From JADHLJ01 sp038146985 (GTDB lineage: Bacteria > Pseudomonadota > Alphaproteobacteria > Thalassobaculales > Thalassobaculaceae), in contig JAYQSQ010000012.1 in NCBI GenBank assembly GCA_038146985.1, forward strand, positions 1 through 64,000: a DNA stretch of 64,000 nucleotides, in the 5' to 3' direction. Made by a program: the position numbers and the translations under genes. This document shows, one piece after another, positions 1-8,400 of the stretch. Within the stretch, counting starts at the first letter, position 1. Each line of letters opens with the position of its first letter. The notes under the pieces were generated by a model. The model saw only the letters and a list, made by a program, of their open reading frames with translations. It ran no database searches and was not told the origin of the DNA.

Positions 1-575
1 CCTATGACGTCTATGGGCTGCAGTCCGCGGCGCGGGTCTGGTGGATGTTCCGGCTGTTCGGCCACGACAACGTGGGGGTACTGAACGGCGGTCTGCCGAA
101 ATGGGAAGCCGAAGGACGCAAGGTCACCGCCGAGACCAAGGCGCGGCCGCCGGCCCGCTTCACGGCGGAGTTCCGCCCGCATCTGGTGCGAAGCATCGAC
201 GATGTCCACCGGACCATCGAGGACGGATCGGCGCAGATCGTCGATGTTCGTTCCGCCGGCCGATTCACTGCCGTCGAACCGGAACCGCGGGCCGGAATGC
301 GGTCGGGACACATGCCGAATGCGCTCAATCTGCCCTATACCGACCTGCTCGCCGGACCGCACCGGGAATACCTCGATGCGGCAGCGCTGCAGGCGCGCCT
401 CGCCGCCGCCAAAGTGGATCTCAGCCGGCCGGTCATCACCAGTTGCGGATCGGGCGTGACCGCCTGCGCCGCCTCCCTGGCGATGTTCCTGCTCGGCAAG
501 GAGGACGCGGCTGTCTATGACGGCTCGTGGAGCGAATGGGGCGGACGCCAGGACACCCCGATCGTCACCGACTGA
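1..575 (+). CDS. sseA: 3-mercaptopyruvate sulfurtransferase, C-terminal part
   Basis: The reading frame is open from the left edge of the window, so the start lies outside it. About 190 residues remain. They cover the end of the first rhodanese domain (YDVYG near the edge) and the whole second rhodanese domain. The active-site loop CGSGVTA is visible at nt 444-464. Mercaptopyruvate sulfurtransferases use this CG(S/T)GVTA loop, whereas thiosulfate sulfurtransferases have a CRxGx loop, so 3-mercaptopyruvate is the likely sulfur donor. The enzyme would be cytoplasmic and act in cysteine and sulfane-sulfur metabolism. The acetyltransferase gene follows 17 nt downstream on the same strand and may be co-transcribed. 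Confidence 0.9.
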   Translation, partial: YDVYGLQSAARVWWMFRLFGHDNVGVLNGGLPKWEAEGRKVTAETKARPPARFTAEFRPHLVRSIDDVHRTIEDGSAQIVDVRSAGRFTAVEPEPRAGMRSGHMPNALNLPYTDLLAGPHREYLDAAALQARLAAAKVDLSRPVITSCGSGVTACAASLAMFLLGKEDAAVYDGSWSEWGGRQDTPIVTD

Positions 576-592
576 GAGGGGATTGCGCCGGC

Positions 593-1708
593 ATGTCAGC
601 GCTTGAGATCCGGGCGGCGCGAAACCGCGATACCGAGGAGATTGTCGCGCTCTGGCGCGCCGCCGGTCTCACGGTTCCGCACAACGATCCGTACGAGGAC
701 ATCCGGTTCTGCCGGGACTCCCGACACGGCGAGGTGCTTGTCGGTCTTTTGAGCGACACGATCGCGGCAAGCGTCCTGGTCGGCCACGACGGGCATCGCG
801 GCTGGATCTACTATGTCGCGGTGCATCCCGACCATCAGGGCGGGGGTCATGGAAAGACGATCGTGGAAGCGGCGGAGGCCTGGCTCACGGCGCGCGGTGT
901 TCCGAAAGTCCAGCTGTTGATCCGCGAGACCAACACGAAGGTCCGCGCGTTCTACGAACGGCTCGGCTATGCCGACGAGCCGCGGCTGATCATGACCAAG
1001 CGGTTCATCGATCACACCGGCTGGGAACACGGCGGCAACGAGAGCGAACGGGACCGCACCGCCCCGTCAACCGGACACCGGGGTATCGCGACCACCGTCA
1101 CCTATCTCGAAATGCTCGAAAGGCCGACACGCCCGACGGTTCCGGCGCCGAGCCGTCCCCGGGTGTCGCTGGTCCGGGCACAGGCGCCCAGCGTCTCCTT
1201 CTATCGCTATCTCTACGACAATGTCGGCGGTCCATGGACCTGGGTCCAACGCCGCCTGATGGATGACGAGACCCTGCGGGCGGCGATCACCGCGCCGGAT
1301 GTAGAGGTCTACGTGTTGTGGGCGAACGGGGTCCCCGCCGGCTATGGCGAGGTCGACCGGGGGATAAAACCGGATGAGGTCGAGCTCAGTTATTTCGGAT
1401 TGATGCCGGACTATATCGGCATGGGGCTCGGCTGGTACTTCATCAACACGATGATCGACATCGCCTGGGCCAGCGAGCCGAACCGGGTCACGGTAAACAC
1501 ATGCGACCTTGACCATCCTCGCGCCGTCGGGAACTACCAGAAGGCCGGGTTCAAGGTGTTCGGCCAGTCGGTCCAGCATCTGCCCGACCCTCGAGCGGCC
1601 GGCCTGCCGCTTCCCTCGCACGTCAAGCGGCATGATCCGTCGGCATTTGAGGGCATGGAGCGCGCCATGACCGCCACGGACAAGGTTGTTCGTCTGAAAA
1701 GACCCTGA
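593..1708 (+). CDS. Tandem GNAT acetyltransferase (two fused GNAT domains)
   Basis: The 371-residue product has two Gcn5-related N-acetyltransferase domains in one frame. Residues about 1-145 resemble the YpeA family, with the acetyl-CoA loop VHPDHQGGGHG. Residues about 180-350 are a second, different GNAT type with the loop LMPDYIGMGLG. These two types are usually encoded as separate proteins. The linker has no ATG, GTG or TTG in frame just before the second domain (it begins TVTYLEM), so no separate start is available there. The frame is open upstream to 527, but the ATG at 593 gives the normal YpeA N-terminus and avoids overlap with sseA. The substrate is unknown. The gene may be a true fusion or two genes joined by a base error. 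Confidence 0.8.
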   Translation: MSALEIRAARNRDTEEIVALWRAAGLTVPHNDPYEDIRFCRDSRHGEVLVGLLSDTIAASVLVGHDGHRGWIYYVAVHPDHQGGGHGKTIVEAAEAWLTARGVPKVQLLIRETNTKVRAFYERLGYADEPRLIMTKRFIDHTGWEHGGNESERDRTAPSTGHRGIATTVTYLEMLERPTRPTVPAPSRPRVSLVRAQAPSVSFYRYLYDNVGGPWTWVQRRLMDDETLRAAITAPDVEVYVLWANGVPAGYGEVDRGIKPDEVELSYFGLMPDYIGMGLGWYFINTMIDIAWASEPNRVTVNTCDLDHPRAVGNYQKAGFKVFGQSVQHLPDPRAAGLPLPSHVKRHDPSAFEGMERAMTATDKVVRLKRP

Positions 1709-1715
1709 GTTGACA

Positions 1716-1744
1716 GGAGCGCCCCGGATTACCCGGCGCGCTCC
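1716..1744. terminator. Possible hairpin between convergent genes
   Basis: GGAGCGC (1716-1722) and GCGCTCC (1738-1744) form a 7-bp stem, with GC-rich bases in the loop. It sits between the end of the GNAT gene and the end of aapP, which converge here. No T-run follows on either strand, so it is only a weak terminator candidate. Confidence 0.3.
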
Positions 1745-1789
1745 GTCACTCGCCGCCCCCACGGCCCCCCCAATATCCGCTTGCGTACT

Positions 1790-2577
1790 CTAGTGAGCGA
1801 GAATCTGGCTCAGGAACAGCTTCGTGCGGTCCGACTTCGGGTTCTCGAAGAACTCATCGGGTGTGTTCTGTTCCACGATCTCGCCGAAATCCATGAAGAT
1901 CACCCGGTCCGCCACCCGCTTGGCAAAACCCATCTCATGGGTGACGCAAAGCATGGTCATGCCGGAGCCGGCCAGTTCGACCATCACGTCCAGCACCTCG
2001 GAAATCATTTCCGGGTCGAGGGCCGAGGTCGGTTCGTCGAACAGCATGATCTGCGGGCTCATGCAAAGCGAACGGGCAATCGCGACACGCTGCTGCTGTC
2101 CACCGGAAAGCTGCCCCGGATACTTGCCGGCCTGCTCGGGGATCTTCACCCGGGTCAGGTATTCCATGGCCACTTCCTCAGCCTCCGCCTTGGGTTTGTT
2201 CTTCACCCAGATCGGTGCGAGGGTGCAGTTCTCCAGCACCGTCAGATGCGGGAACAGGTTGAAGGACTGGAACACCATGCCGACATCGCTGCGGATGGCG
2301 TCGATGTTCTTCAGGTTATTGTCCAGGGTCACGCCGTTGACGATGATGTCGCCGCGCTGATGCTCTTCAAGACGATTCATGCAGCGGATCAGCGTCGATT
2401 TTCCCGACCCAGAGGGCCCGCAGATGACGATGCGTTCGCCCTTGTAGACCGACAGGTCGATGTCTTTGAGGACATGAAACTCGCCGAACCACTTGTTGAC
2501 CTTGTTGAGCGAGATCACGATCTCATCGGAAGCGGTGGATTAATCTGATCCCCGGCGCTTTCGGTTTGAAGGCTCAT
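1790..2577 (-). CDS. aapP: General L-amino acid ABC transporter ATPase, frame change near the start
   Basis: This is the ATPase of a polar amino-acid ABC importer, at the distal end of the aapJ-aapQ-aapM-aapP operon. It has Walker A GPSGSGKST, the signature LSGGQQQRVAIARS, Walker B (ILMFDEPTSALD-type) and the switch His in CVTHEMGF. The uninterrupted frame begins at a GTG at 2518 that lacks a good Shine-Dalgarno. A much better start is the ATG at 2577, which has AAGGAG 8-9 nt upstream. That frame (MSLQTESAGDQ...) hits a stop after 20 codons. The frame that continues into the ATPase reads ..SDEIVISLNKVNKWFG. Adding one base between about 2525 and 2560 joins the two, so the N-terminus is probably broken by one missing base. 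Confidence 0.85.
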
Positions 2578-2633
2578 AGGCGGGTCTCCTTCGTTCCGGG
2601 CGCACGGTTCGGTTCCGCCGCCCGTCGGTTTGA

Positions 2634-3984
2634 TTAGCGGCGGGATCCGGCGCCGAGTTTGCGTTCGAGATGCTGGCTGTATTTCGACATCGCGAGGCAG
2701 CCGATAAAGAACATCAGGGCCGCAGTGAACAGCGGCTCATGATGCAGCCCGATCCATTGCGGGTCCTGACTGATCGCACTGATCATCCCTAGCAAATCGT
2801 ATAGCCCGATGATGCTGACCAGGGTGGTGTCCTTGAACAGGCCGATAAAGCTGCCGACAATGTTCGGGATCATCAGCTTCAAGGCCTGCGGCATGATGAT
2901 CAGGCCCATCGACTGCCAGTAGCCGAGGCCCATGGCTTCCGCCGCCTCGAACTGTCCCTTGGGGATCGCCTGCAGGCCGCCGCGCACGGTCTCGGCCATG
3001 TAGGCGGCCGAAAACAGGCACACCGCGACGATGGCGCTGGCCAGCTTGTTGAAGACCAGCCCCTCGGGCAGAAACAGCGGGAACATGGTTGTGGCCATGA
3101 ACAGGATGGTGATCAGGGGACCGAGCGAACAGCTCGATGAAGGTCACGCACATCACCCGGATCACCGGCATCTCGGACCGCCGTCCGAGCGCCAGCACGA
3201 TCCCAGCAGGCAGCGCCGAAGCGATGCCGATGCCGGAGATCACCAAGGTTAGGAACAGCCCGCCCCAGTTATTGGTGCCAATCTCGTCGACCTGCCAATT
3301 GGCGATCCCGATATAGACGGCGATCAGAGCGACCACCGCGATGATCATGACCGGATACTTGTGGGTCCGGTCGTCACGATTGGTGAAACCGGTGAGCGAC
3401 ACGATCCAATTGCCGAGGCCTCGGTTTGTCAGAAGGCATGCGGCCACATGAAACATCGTCCCAACGAACCAGGTAATCGCGACGGCGACCATGATCGCCA
3501 TGAACCAGTTCCGCTCGCCACCCAGAAACAGATAGCCGGCGAGGAACGGGAAGATCAGCGTCGCGCTCAGACCAATGATGACTTTCGCGGTAACCTCGGC
3601 AGCCAGAGCGGTGCCATCCAGAGCACGAAAACCAGTGCCGCAAGATCAATGCGCCAGACTTGAGCGTCCGGGTAACGGCCATAGATGAATCGCGAGAACC
3701 AGAAGTCGACACCGGCCCAGCAGGTGCCGAACTCGGTCGGCGAAATCCGGCATTCCTGCCGGCTCGAGGTTCCAGATGGCCTTCGCGAAGGCCCAGTCGT
3801 AAAAGGCCAGTGCAATCCATACGAGAACCGCAACGCCGATGACGGTGGTGATGGAACTCCAGATCCCGTCGAACAGGTTAAAACGCATCCAACCGATGAC
3901 ACCGGTGGTCGCGGGCGGTGGCGGCAGGCTCGGCTTCGGTTTGAAGACGAGCAATCCGTCGGAGGTCGTCGGTGCGTCGCTCAT
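2634..3984 (-). pseudogene. aapM: General L-amino acid ABC transporter permease AapM, frameshifted
   Basis: This is the second membrane subunit of the Aap importer. The start at 3984 has AAGGAG upstream and overlaps nothing. The coding potential is continuous but changes frame three times. MSDAPTTSDG..MPDFAD runs to about 3740, and EFGTCWAGVDFWF..MAPLWLP to about 3600. VTAKVIIGLSATLIFPF..TFIELF then runs to about 3115, and LITILFMATTMFPLF.. continues to the stop at 2634. The last part carries the permease EAA-type loop (EAAEAMGLGYWQSM). The ~3600 change is restored by one added base, and the ~3110 change by two added C residues. Flanking aapQ is intact and aapP shows the same type of defect. 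Consensus error is therefore as likely as real decay. Confidence 0.85.
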
Positions 3985-3988
3985 GATC

Positions 3989-5185
3989 TCACCGCTCCTT
4001 CAACTGGATTTTCTTGTTGTAGATATTCAGGCAGCCGGAGATCGTCAGGCTGACGGTCATGTAGAACAGCATCACCATGGCAACGATCTCGATCGCGTGC
4101 CCGGACTGGTTCAGCGAGGTCTGCATGAACACCGCGACCAGGTCCGGAAACCCGATGGCGATAGCCAGGGACGAGTTCTTGACCACATTCATCCACAAGC
4201 TGATCAGCGGCGGGATGATCGCTCGCATCGCTTGGGGAATGATCACCAGGCGCATGGTCCAGCTGGGCTTCAGACCGAGGGAATAGGCCGCCTCCGTCTG
4301 GCCATGGCTGACCGAGAGGATGCCGGCCCGCACCATTTCCGCCACATAGGCCGAATGGTAGATCACCAGCGCCACGAGGACCGAGCACATAGCCGGCAGG
4401 ATGAAGGTCCCGCCCTGATAGTTGAAACCCTTCAGTACCGGTACATCCCAGTGCAGGGGCATGCCTGTCACCAGGAAGACCACCAGGGGCAGACCGAACA
4501 CGGCGGCAAGAGTTTTCCAAAGGGTCGACTCATAAACGCCGGTATCCAACTGGCGTTGCGTCGCCTTCTTGTTCATCCAAACAGCGCCGATGATACCGGC
4601 GATGAACGCGACGGCCGTTATCCAGAACAGGTCACCGAACTGGGCGTCGGGAAAGTAGAAACCGCGATTGTTGAGGACCAGCCAGTCCAGTCCGAGGAGC
4701 TCGAAGGACTGCTTGGGTCGGGGCAAATTCGCGAAGACGCCGAGATACCAGAAGATGATCTGCAGCAGCAGCGGAGTGTTGCGCAGGATCTCGACATACC
4801 AGGCTGCGATCTGAGAGATCAGCCAATTTTTGGAAAGCCTGAGAATGCCGAAAATGAAACCGATGAAAGTCGCCAGAACGATGGAAATGCCGGAGAGGAT
4901 CAGCGTGTTGACGATGCCGACCCAGTAGACGAACAGGTACGAATCTGTTGGCTGGTAGTCCAAGGGCGACCAGGCAATCGAGAAGCCGGCGGTTCCAAGT
5001 AGGAAGTCGAAACCGGCTGACTTGCCCTGCGCTTCCATGTTGGTAAGGGTGTTGTCTATGAGCGTGTAGAACACCCATCCGACAATGCCGAATACCAGGA
5101 TCTGGTAAAATATTGCCCGATACCGCTCGTCATTAATGATCGAGCCGAAATCAGACCCGCTGTTCGGTTTTTCCATTACGGACAT
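3989..5185 (-). CDS. aapQ: General L-amino acid ABC transporter permease AapQ
   Basis: This is a 398-residue inner-membrane permease of the His/Glu/Gln/Arg/opine family. It has an N-terminal membrane segment (FYQILVFGIVGWVFYTL) and a long extracytoplasmic insert typical of AapQ. The core begins at VGIVNTLILSGISIVLATFIGF and contains the conserved ILRNTPLLLQIIFWY. The ATPase-contact loop is near TEAAYSLGLKPSWTMRLVIIPQA. The ATG at 5185 has GGAG upstream. It ends 4 nt before aapM, consistent with translational coupling. It pairs with AapM to form the channel fed by AapJ. Confidence 0.93.
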   Translation of the reverse strand: MSVMEKPNSGSDFGSIINDERYRAIFYQILVFGIVGWVFYTLIDNTLTNMEAQGKSAGFDFLLGTAGFSIAWSPLDYQPTDSYLFVYWVGIVNTLILSGISIVLATFIGFIFGILRLSKNWLISQIAAWYVEILRNTPLLLQIIFWYLGVFANLPRPKQSFELLGLDWLVLNNRGFYFPDAQFGDLFWITAVAFIAGIIGAVWMNKKATQRQLDTGVYESTLWKTLAAVFGLPLVVFLVTGMPLHWDVPVLKGFNYQGGTFILPAMCSVLVALVIYHSAYVAEMVRAGILSVSHGQTEAAYSLGLKPSWTMRLVIIPQAMRAIIPPLISLWMNVVKNSSLAIAIGFPDLVAVFMQTSLNQSGHAIEIVAMVMLFYMTVSLTISGCLNIYNKKIQLKER

Positions 5186-5273
5186 GGCACGGACTCCACA
5201 ATCACCATCGAGTGACGCGCGGATTCAGCGAACAACAATAATTTCGCAAAAAGTCATGTCGCCAAGAAACTTG

Positions 5274-5309
5274 AAAAAAAAGAACCCGACCGGTTGCCCG
5301 GTCGGGTTC
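5274..5309 (-). terminator. Rho-independent terminator between aapJ and aapQ
   Basis: A perfect 12-bp stem (GAACCCGACCGG at 5282-5293 with its complement at 5298-5309) closes a 4-nt loop (TTGC). On the minus strand eight U follow (the A-run at 5274-5281). It lies 9 nt after the aapJ stop codon. Partial termination here would let the periplasmic binding protein be made in excess over the membrane subunits. This arrangement is common in ABC import operons. Confidence 0.9.
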
Positions 5310-5318
5310 GATCAGCTC

Positions 5319-6362
5319 TTAGCGGAACGGCGGAGCGTACATCAGGCCGCCGCGGGTCCAAAGATCGTTCTGTGAGCCGTCACGGCCGATGCCGATGCCG
5401 TCGGGCGACTTGTCGCCCATGTACTTGCCGTAGATCTCGCCGTAGTTACCCACGGACTTGATGACCCAATGGACCCACTTCGGATCCAGGCCGAGACCCT
5501 TGTGCACGTCACCCTCGACGCCCAGCATGCGGGCGACTTCGGGGTTCGGCGGGCTCGCCGCCATATCGTCGACATTCGCCTGGTTGATGCCCATTTCCTC
5601 GGCCGCGACCAGCGCGAAGACCGTCCAGCGGACGATGTCGAACCACTGACCGTCGCCCTTGCGGACCATCGGGCCAAGCGGCTCCTTGGAAATCGTCTCG
5701 GGCAGGATCACATGCGCGCTCGGATCCGGGAAGCCGGCCTTGTTGGAGGCCAGACCGGACTTGTCGTTGGTGATCGCGTCGCAGCCGCCCTTCAGATAGG
5801 TCTCGTTCCGGACGTTGCTGTCCTGGAACACGACCGGCTGAATGTCGAGATTGTTGGACCGGCTGTAGTCGGTCAGGTTCAGCTCGGTGGTGGTGCCGGT
5901 CAGCACGCACACCGTGGCACCCTTGAGCTCAAGCGTGCTCTTGATGCCGGAATCCTTCGGGACCATGAAACCCTGGCCGTCGTAGAAGTTCACGGCGGTG
6001 AACACCAGGCCAAGCTGCGTGTCCCGGAACAGGGTCCAGGTGGTGGTCCGGGAGAGGAGATCGGACTCGCCGTTGGCCAGAGCGGTGAAACGCACCGTCG
6101 AGGTCACGGACTGGAATTCGACCTTGTTCGGATCACCGAAGATCGCCGCGGCGACCGCCCGGCAGATCGAAACATCGCTGCCGACCCAGGTGCCGTCGGA
6201 TTTAAGGTTGTAGAAGCCCGGCGCCGGCGTGCCAATCTGGCAACGCAGGTGACCGCGCGCTTTAACGATATCGAGCGTACTCTCGGCAACGGCGGGCTCC
6301 GCCGTGAATGAGAGGGCCGCCAAGAGGCCCGCGCCGAGTCCCAATAGGCTCAGTTTCTTCAT
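5319..6362 (-). CDS. aapJ: General L-amino acid ABC transporter periplasmic binding protein
   Basis: This is a 347-residue family 3 solute-binding protein. The ATG at 6362 gives a signal peptide (MKKLSLLGLGAGLLAALSFT, cleavage near AVA-ES). An upstream in-frame ATG at 6416 would bury the signal sequence and is rejected. The mature protein starts with TLDIVKARGHLRCQIGT and includes WVGSDVSICRAVAAAIFG and VCVLTGTTTELNL, as in AapJ proteins. The family binds a broad range of L-amino acids and delivers them to AapQMP. A strong terminator follows directly. The 386 bp upstream to metC is the likely promoter region. Confidence 0.93.
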   Translation of the reverse strand: MKKLSLLGLGAGLLAALSFTAEPAVAESTLDIVKARGHLRCQIGTPAPGFYNLKSDGTWVGSDVSICRAVAAAIFGDPNKVEFQSVTSTVRFTALANGESDLLSRTTTWTLFRDTQLGLVFTAVNFYDGQGFMVPKDSGIKSTLELKGATVCVLTGTTTELNLTDYSRSNNLDIQPVVFQDSNVRNETYLKGGCDAITNDKSGLASNKAGFPDPSAHVILPETISKEPLGPMVRKGDGQWFDIVRWTVFALVAAEEMGINQANVDDMAASPPNPEVARMLGVEGDVHKGLGLDPKWVHWVIKSVGNYGEIYGKYMGDKSPDGIGIGRDGSQNDLWTRGGLMYAPPFR

Positions 6363-6511
6363 GTTGAAACCCACCCCACTTTCGGTTCGTTTTGAAAGAC
6401 GAAAGATCCCGAACACGTCCCGCCAGCCAAGGCCCGCAGTCCCGTCCGTACCCCTCGTGACCTAGAAGGTCTCGCCCCATCCTTTCCGCGACTGTCCGTT
6501 TTTCTGGCTCG

Positions 6512-6527
6512 TCCAGATGTCTGGACC
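6512..6527. promoter_or_regulatory. Palindrome in the aapJ-metC divergent region
   Basis: The 16-nt sequence GTCCAGATGTCTGGAC is a 7-bp inverted repeat with a 2-nt centre. It lies about 150 bp upstream of aapJ and 220 bp upstream of metC, in the 6363-6748 gap between these divergent genes. It could be an operator for either gene. No convincing sigma-70 or sigma-54 promoter and no other structure was recognised in that gap. Confidence 0.25.
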
Positions 6528-6748
6528 ACCGGGTAAATCAGGCGCGGCCTCCTTGATCGAGGGCATTCCACCATGCCCCGCGTCGATTTGGCAAGCATTC
6601 CAAGGCGATTTTTGTGCATTGCACGCCTTTTCTTGGCCAGATCCCCTGGCTGGACGGGCACCGACAGGGCGGAGTATTAGGATTCACACACGATGAATGC
6701 CGCCTTCTCCACTCTCTCTTTCCGCCCAGAACGAAACGGTCCGATCCG

Positions 6749-7948
6749 ATGTCCTCAACGAAAAACTTTTCCCGTCGCACCAAGATCGCTCATGCCGGAC
6801 GCCATCCGCATGACAATCACGGCGTGGTCAATCCGCCGGTCTATCACGCCTCGACGATCCTGCAGCCGTCGCTCGACGCTTTCGAGGCCTCGCGCAAGCC
6901 GGAGTGGACCGGATACCGCTACGGCCGCGCCGGCACCCCGACCAGCCGTTCGTTCGAGGAGGCGGTCACCGAACTCTACGGCGCGGCCGGCAGTGTCGCG
7001 GTCTCTTCGGGCCTTGCGGCGATCACCAACGCGCTTCTGGCCGTCGTCAAGATGGGCGATCACATTCTCGTCACCGACAACGCCTATGGCCCGACCCGGC
7101 GCTTCTGCAACACCTTCCTCGCGCGTTTCGGTGTCGAGACGACCTTCTTTGACCCGGCCGTCGGCGCCGGCATCGCCTCGCTTTTCAAGGACAACACCGT
7201 CGCCGTCTATACCGAAGCGCCGGGCTCGCAGACCTTCGAAATGTCGGATATCCCGGCCATCGCCAAGGTCGCCCACGACCGGGGTGCGGTGGTGCTGATG
7301 GACAACACATGGGCGAGCCCGCTCTATTTCGATGCCTTCGGGAAGGGCGTGGATATCGTCGTCGAGGCGGTCACAAAGTATATCTGCGGGCATTCCGACG
7401 TCATGATGGGCGTGATCGCCGGCACCGACAAATGGGCCGGGCCGGTGCGCGACATGGCAAAGATGCACGGCAATGCCTGCGGACCGGACGATCTCTACCT
7501 GGCTCAGCGGGGCCTGCGTACCCTGGCGGTGCGCATGGAGCAGAATCAGGCGAACGGTCTAGCGCTTGCCAACTGGCTGCGCGGCCGGCCGGAGGTGAAA
7601 CGGGTGCTGCATCCCGGCCTCACCAACGATCCCGGCCACGAACTCTGGAAGCGTGATTTCACCGGTGCCAGCGGCCTGTTCAGTTTCGTGCTGAATGACG
7701 GCTATTCCCGGGCCGCGCTGGCCGCAATGCTGGACGGGTTGGAACTCTACGGCATGGGCGCGAGCTGGGGCGGCTATGAAAGCCTGATCATTCCAGCCAG
7801 TCCGACCGACTACCGTACCGCGACGCCCTGGACCGAGGTTGGTCAGCTGCTTCGGGTTCACGCGGGCCTCGAGGACATCGACGACCTCATCGCCGATCTC
7901 GGCGCCGGGCTCGACCGGCTGTCGTCCGTTGCGGCGGCGGCCAGCTAG
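6749..7948 (+). CDS. metC: Cystathionine beta-lyase
   Basis: This 399-residue Cys/Met-metabolism PLP enzyme should cleave cystathionine to homocysteine, pyruvate and ammonia in the cytoplasm. It has the PLP-binding lysine in AVTKYICGHSD, the substrate-side motif YRYGRAGTPTSRSFEEA, and the N-terminal NPPVYHASTI. The open frame extends upstream to 6614, but the first 45 residues do not resemble the family. The ATG at 6749 gives the usual MSSTKNFSRRTKIAHAGRHP start. Its C-terminal MGASWGGYESL fits beta-lyases rather than gamma-synthases. Promiscuous cysteine desulfhydrase activity is possible, given sseA nearby. Confidence 0.88.
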   Translation: MSSTKNFSRRTKIAHAGRHPHDNHGVVNPPVYHASTILQPSLDAFEASRKPEWTGYRYGRAGTPTSRSFEEAVTELYGAAGSVAVSSGLAAITNALLAVVKMGDHILVTDNAYGPTRRFCNTFLARFGVETTFFDPAVGAGIASLFKDNTVAVYTEAPGSQTFEMSDIPAIAKVAHDRGAVVLMDNTWASPLYFDAFGKGVDIVVEAVTKYICGHSDVMMGVIAGTDKWAGPVRDMAKMHGNACGPDDLYLAQRGLRTLAVRMEQNQANGLALANWLRGRPEVKRVLHPGLTNDPGHELWKRDFTGASGLFSFVLNDGYSRAALAAMLDGLELYGMGASWGGYESLIIPASPTDYRTATPWTEVGQLLRVHAGLEDIDDLIADLGAGLDRLSSVAAAAS

Positions 7949-7971
7949 CCGCTCGCGTCGGGCCGGGATTG

Positions 7972-8316
7972 ATGCATCGCCCCCGCATCCGCTTGCTGAT
8001 CGGCGCGGCCGTCGCGCTCGGCCCCGGCAAGGTGGCGCTGCTGGAGGTGATTGGCCGGACCGGTTCGATCTCGGCGGCGGCCCGTGAGATGGGCATGTCC
8101 TACCGTCGGGCCTGGAGTCTTGTTGACCGGATGAACGCGGATTTCGCCGGCCCGCTGGTCGAAAAGGTCGCCGGTGGCAAGGGCGGCGGCGGCGCCCGCC
8201 TGACTGTTCTCGGTGAGGACGTTCTCGCGCGCTATCACGCGATCGAGGAAAAAGCCGCCGAAAGCGTGAAAGAAGACATGGAGGCCTTCGCGCCGCTCCT
8301 GAAAGAGCCGGAGTAA
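7972..8316 (+). CDS. ModE-like winged-helix regulator, DNA-binding domain only
   Basis: The 114-residue protein has the ModE N-terminal winged helix: KVALLEVIGRTGSISAAAREMGMSYRRAWSLVDRMN, followed by a wing (KVAGGKGGGGARLTVLGEDVL). It ends there and lacks the C-terminal MOP/TOBE domains with which full-length ModE binds molybdate. It may therefore act as a truncated repressor or need a partner. ATG 7972 is preferred; a TTG at 7969 is directly adjacent. It lies 23 nt after metC and just upstream of a Mo-box and modABC, which makes control of molybdate uptake its most likely role. Confidence 0.85.
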   Translation: MHRPRIRLLIGAAVALGPGKVALLEVIGRTGSISAAAREMGMSYRRAWSLVDRMNADFAGPLVEKVAGGKGGGGARLTVLGEDVLARYHAIEEKAAESVKEDMEAFAPLLKEPE

Positions 8317-8342
8317 CGGCGGGGCAGCGTGCGCGTTGCCAT

Positions 8343-8368
8343 GCGTTATATCCCATCGTATATAGCGC
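8343..8368. promoter_or_regulatory. Mo-box (ModE operator) upstream of modA
   Basis: The inverted repeat GCGTTATAT (8343-8351) and ATATAGCGC (8360-8368) has an 8-nt spacer and only one mismatch between half-sites. It matches the known ModE half-site pattern CGnTATAT. It lies 33 nt before the modA start, where a bound repressor would block transcription. The short ModE-like gene immediately upstream is the obvious candidate regulator. Confidence 0.85.
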
Positions 8369-8400
8369 TTTCCGACCATCGAAAGAACCGCCGGCCAAGC

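Noticed and set aside
2634..3984. Programmed ribosomal frameshifting in aapM
   Set aside because: Several shifts in different places would be needed, no slippery heptamer or pseudoknot is evident, and the family is not known for recoding.
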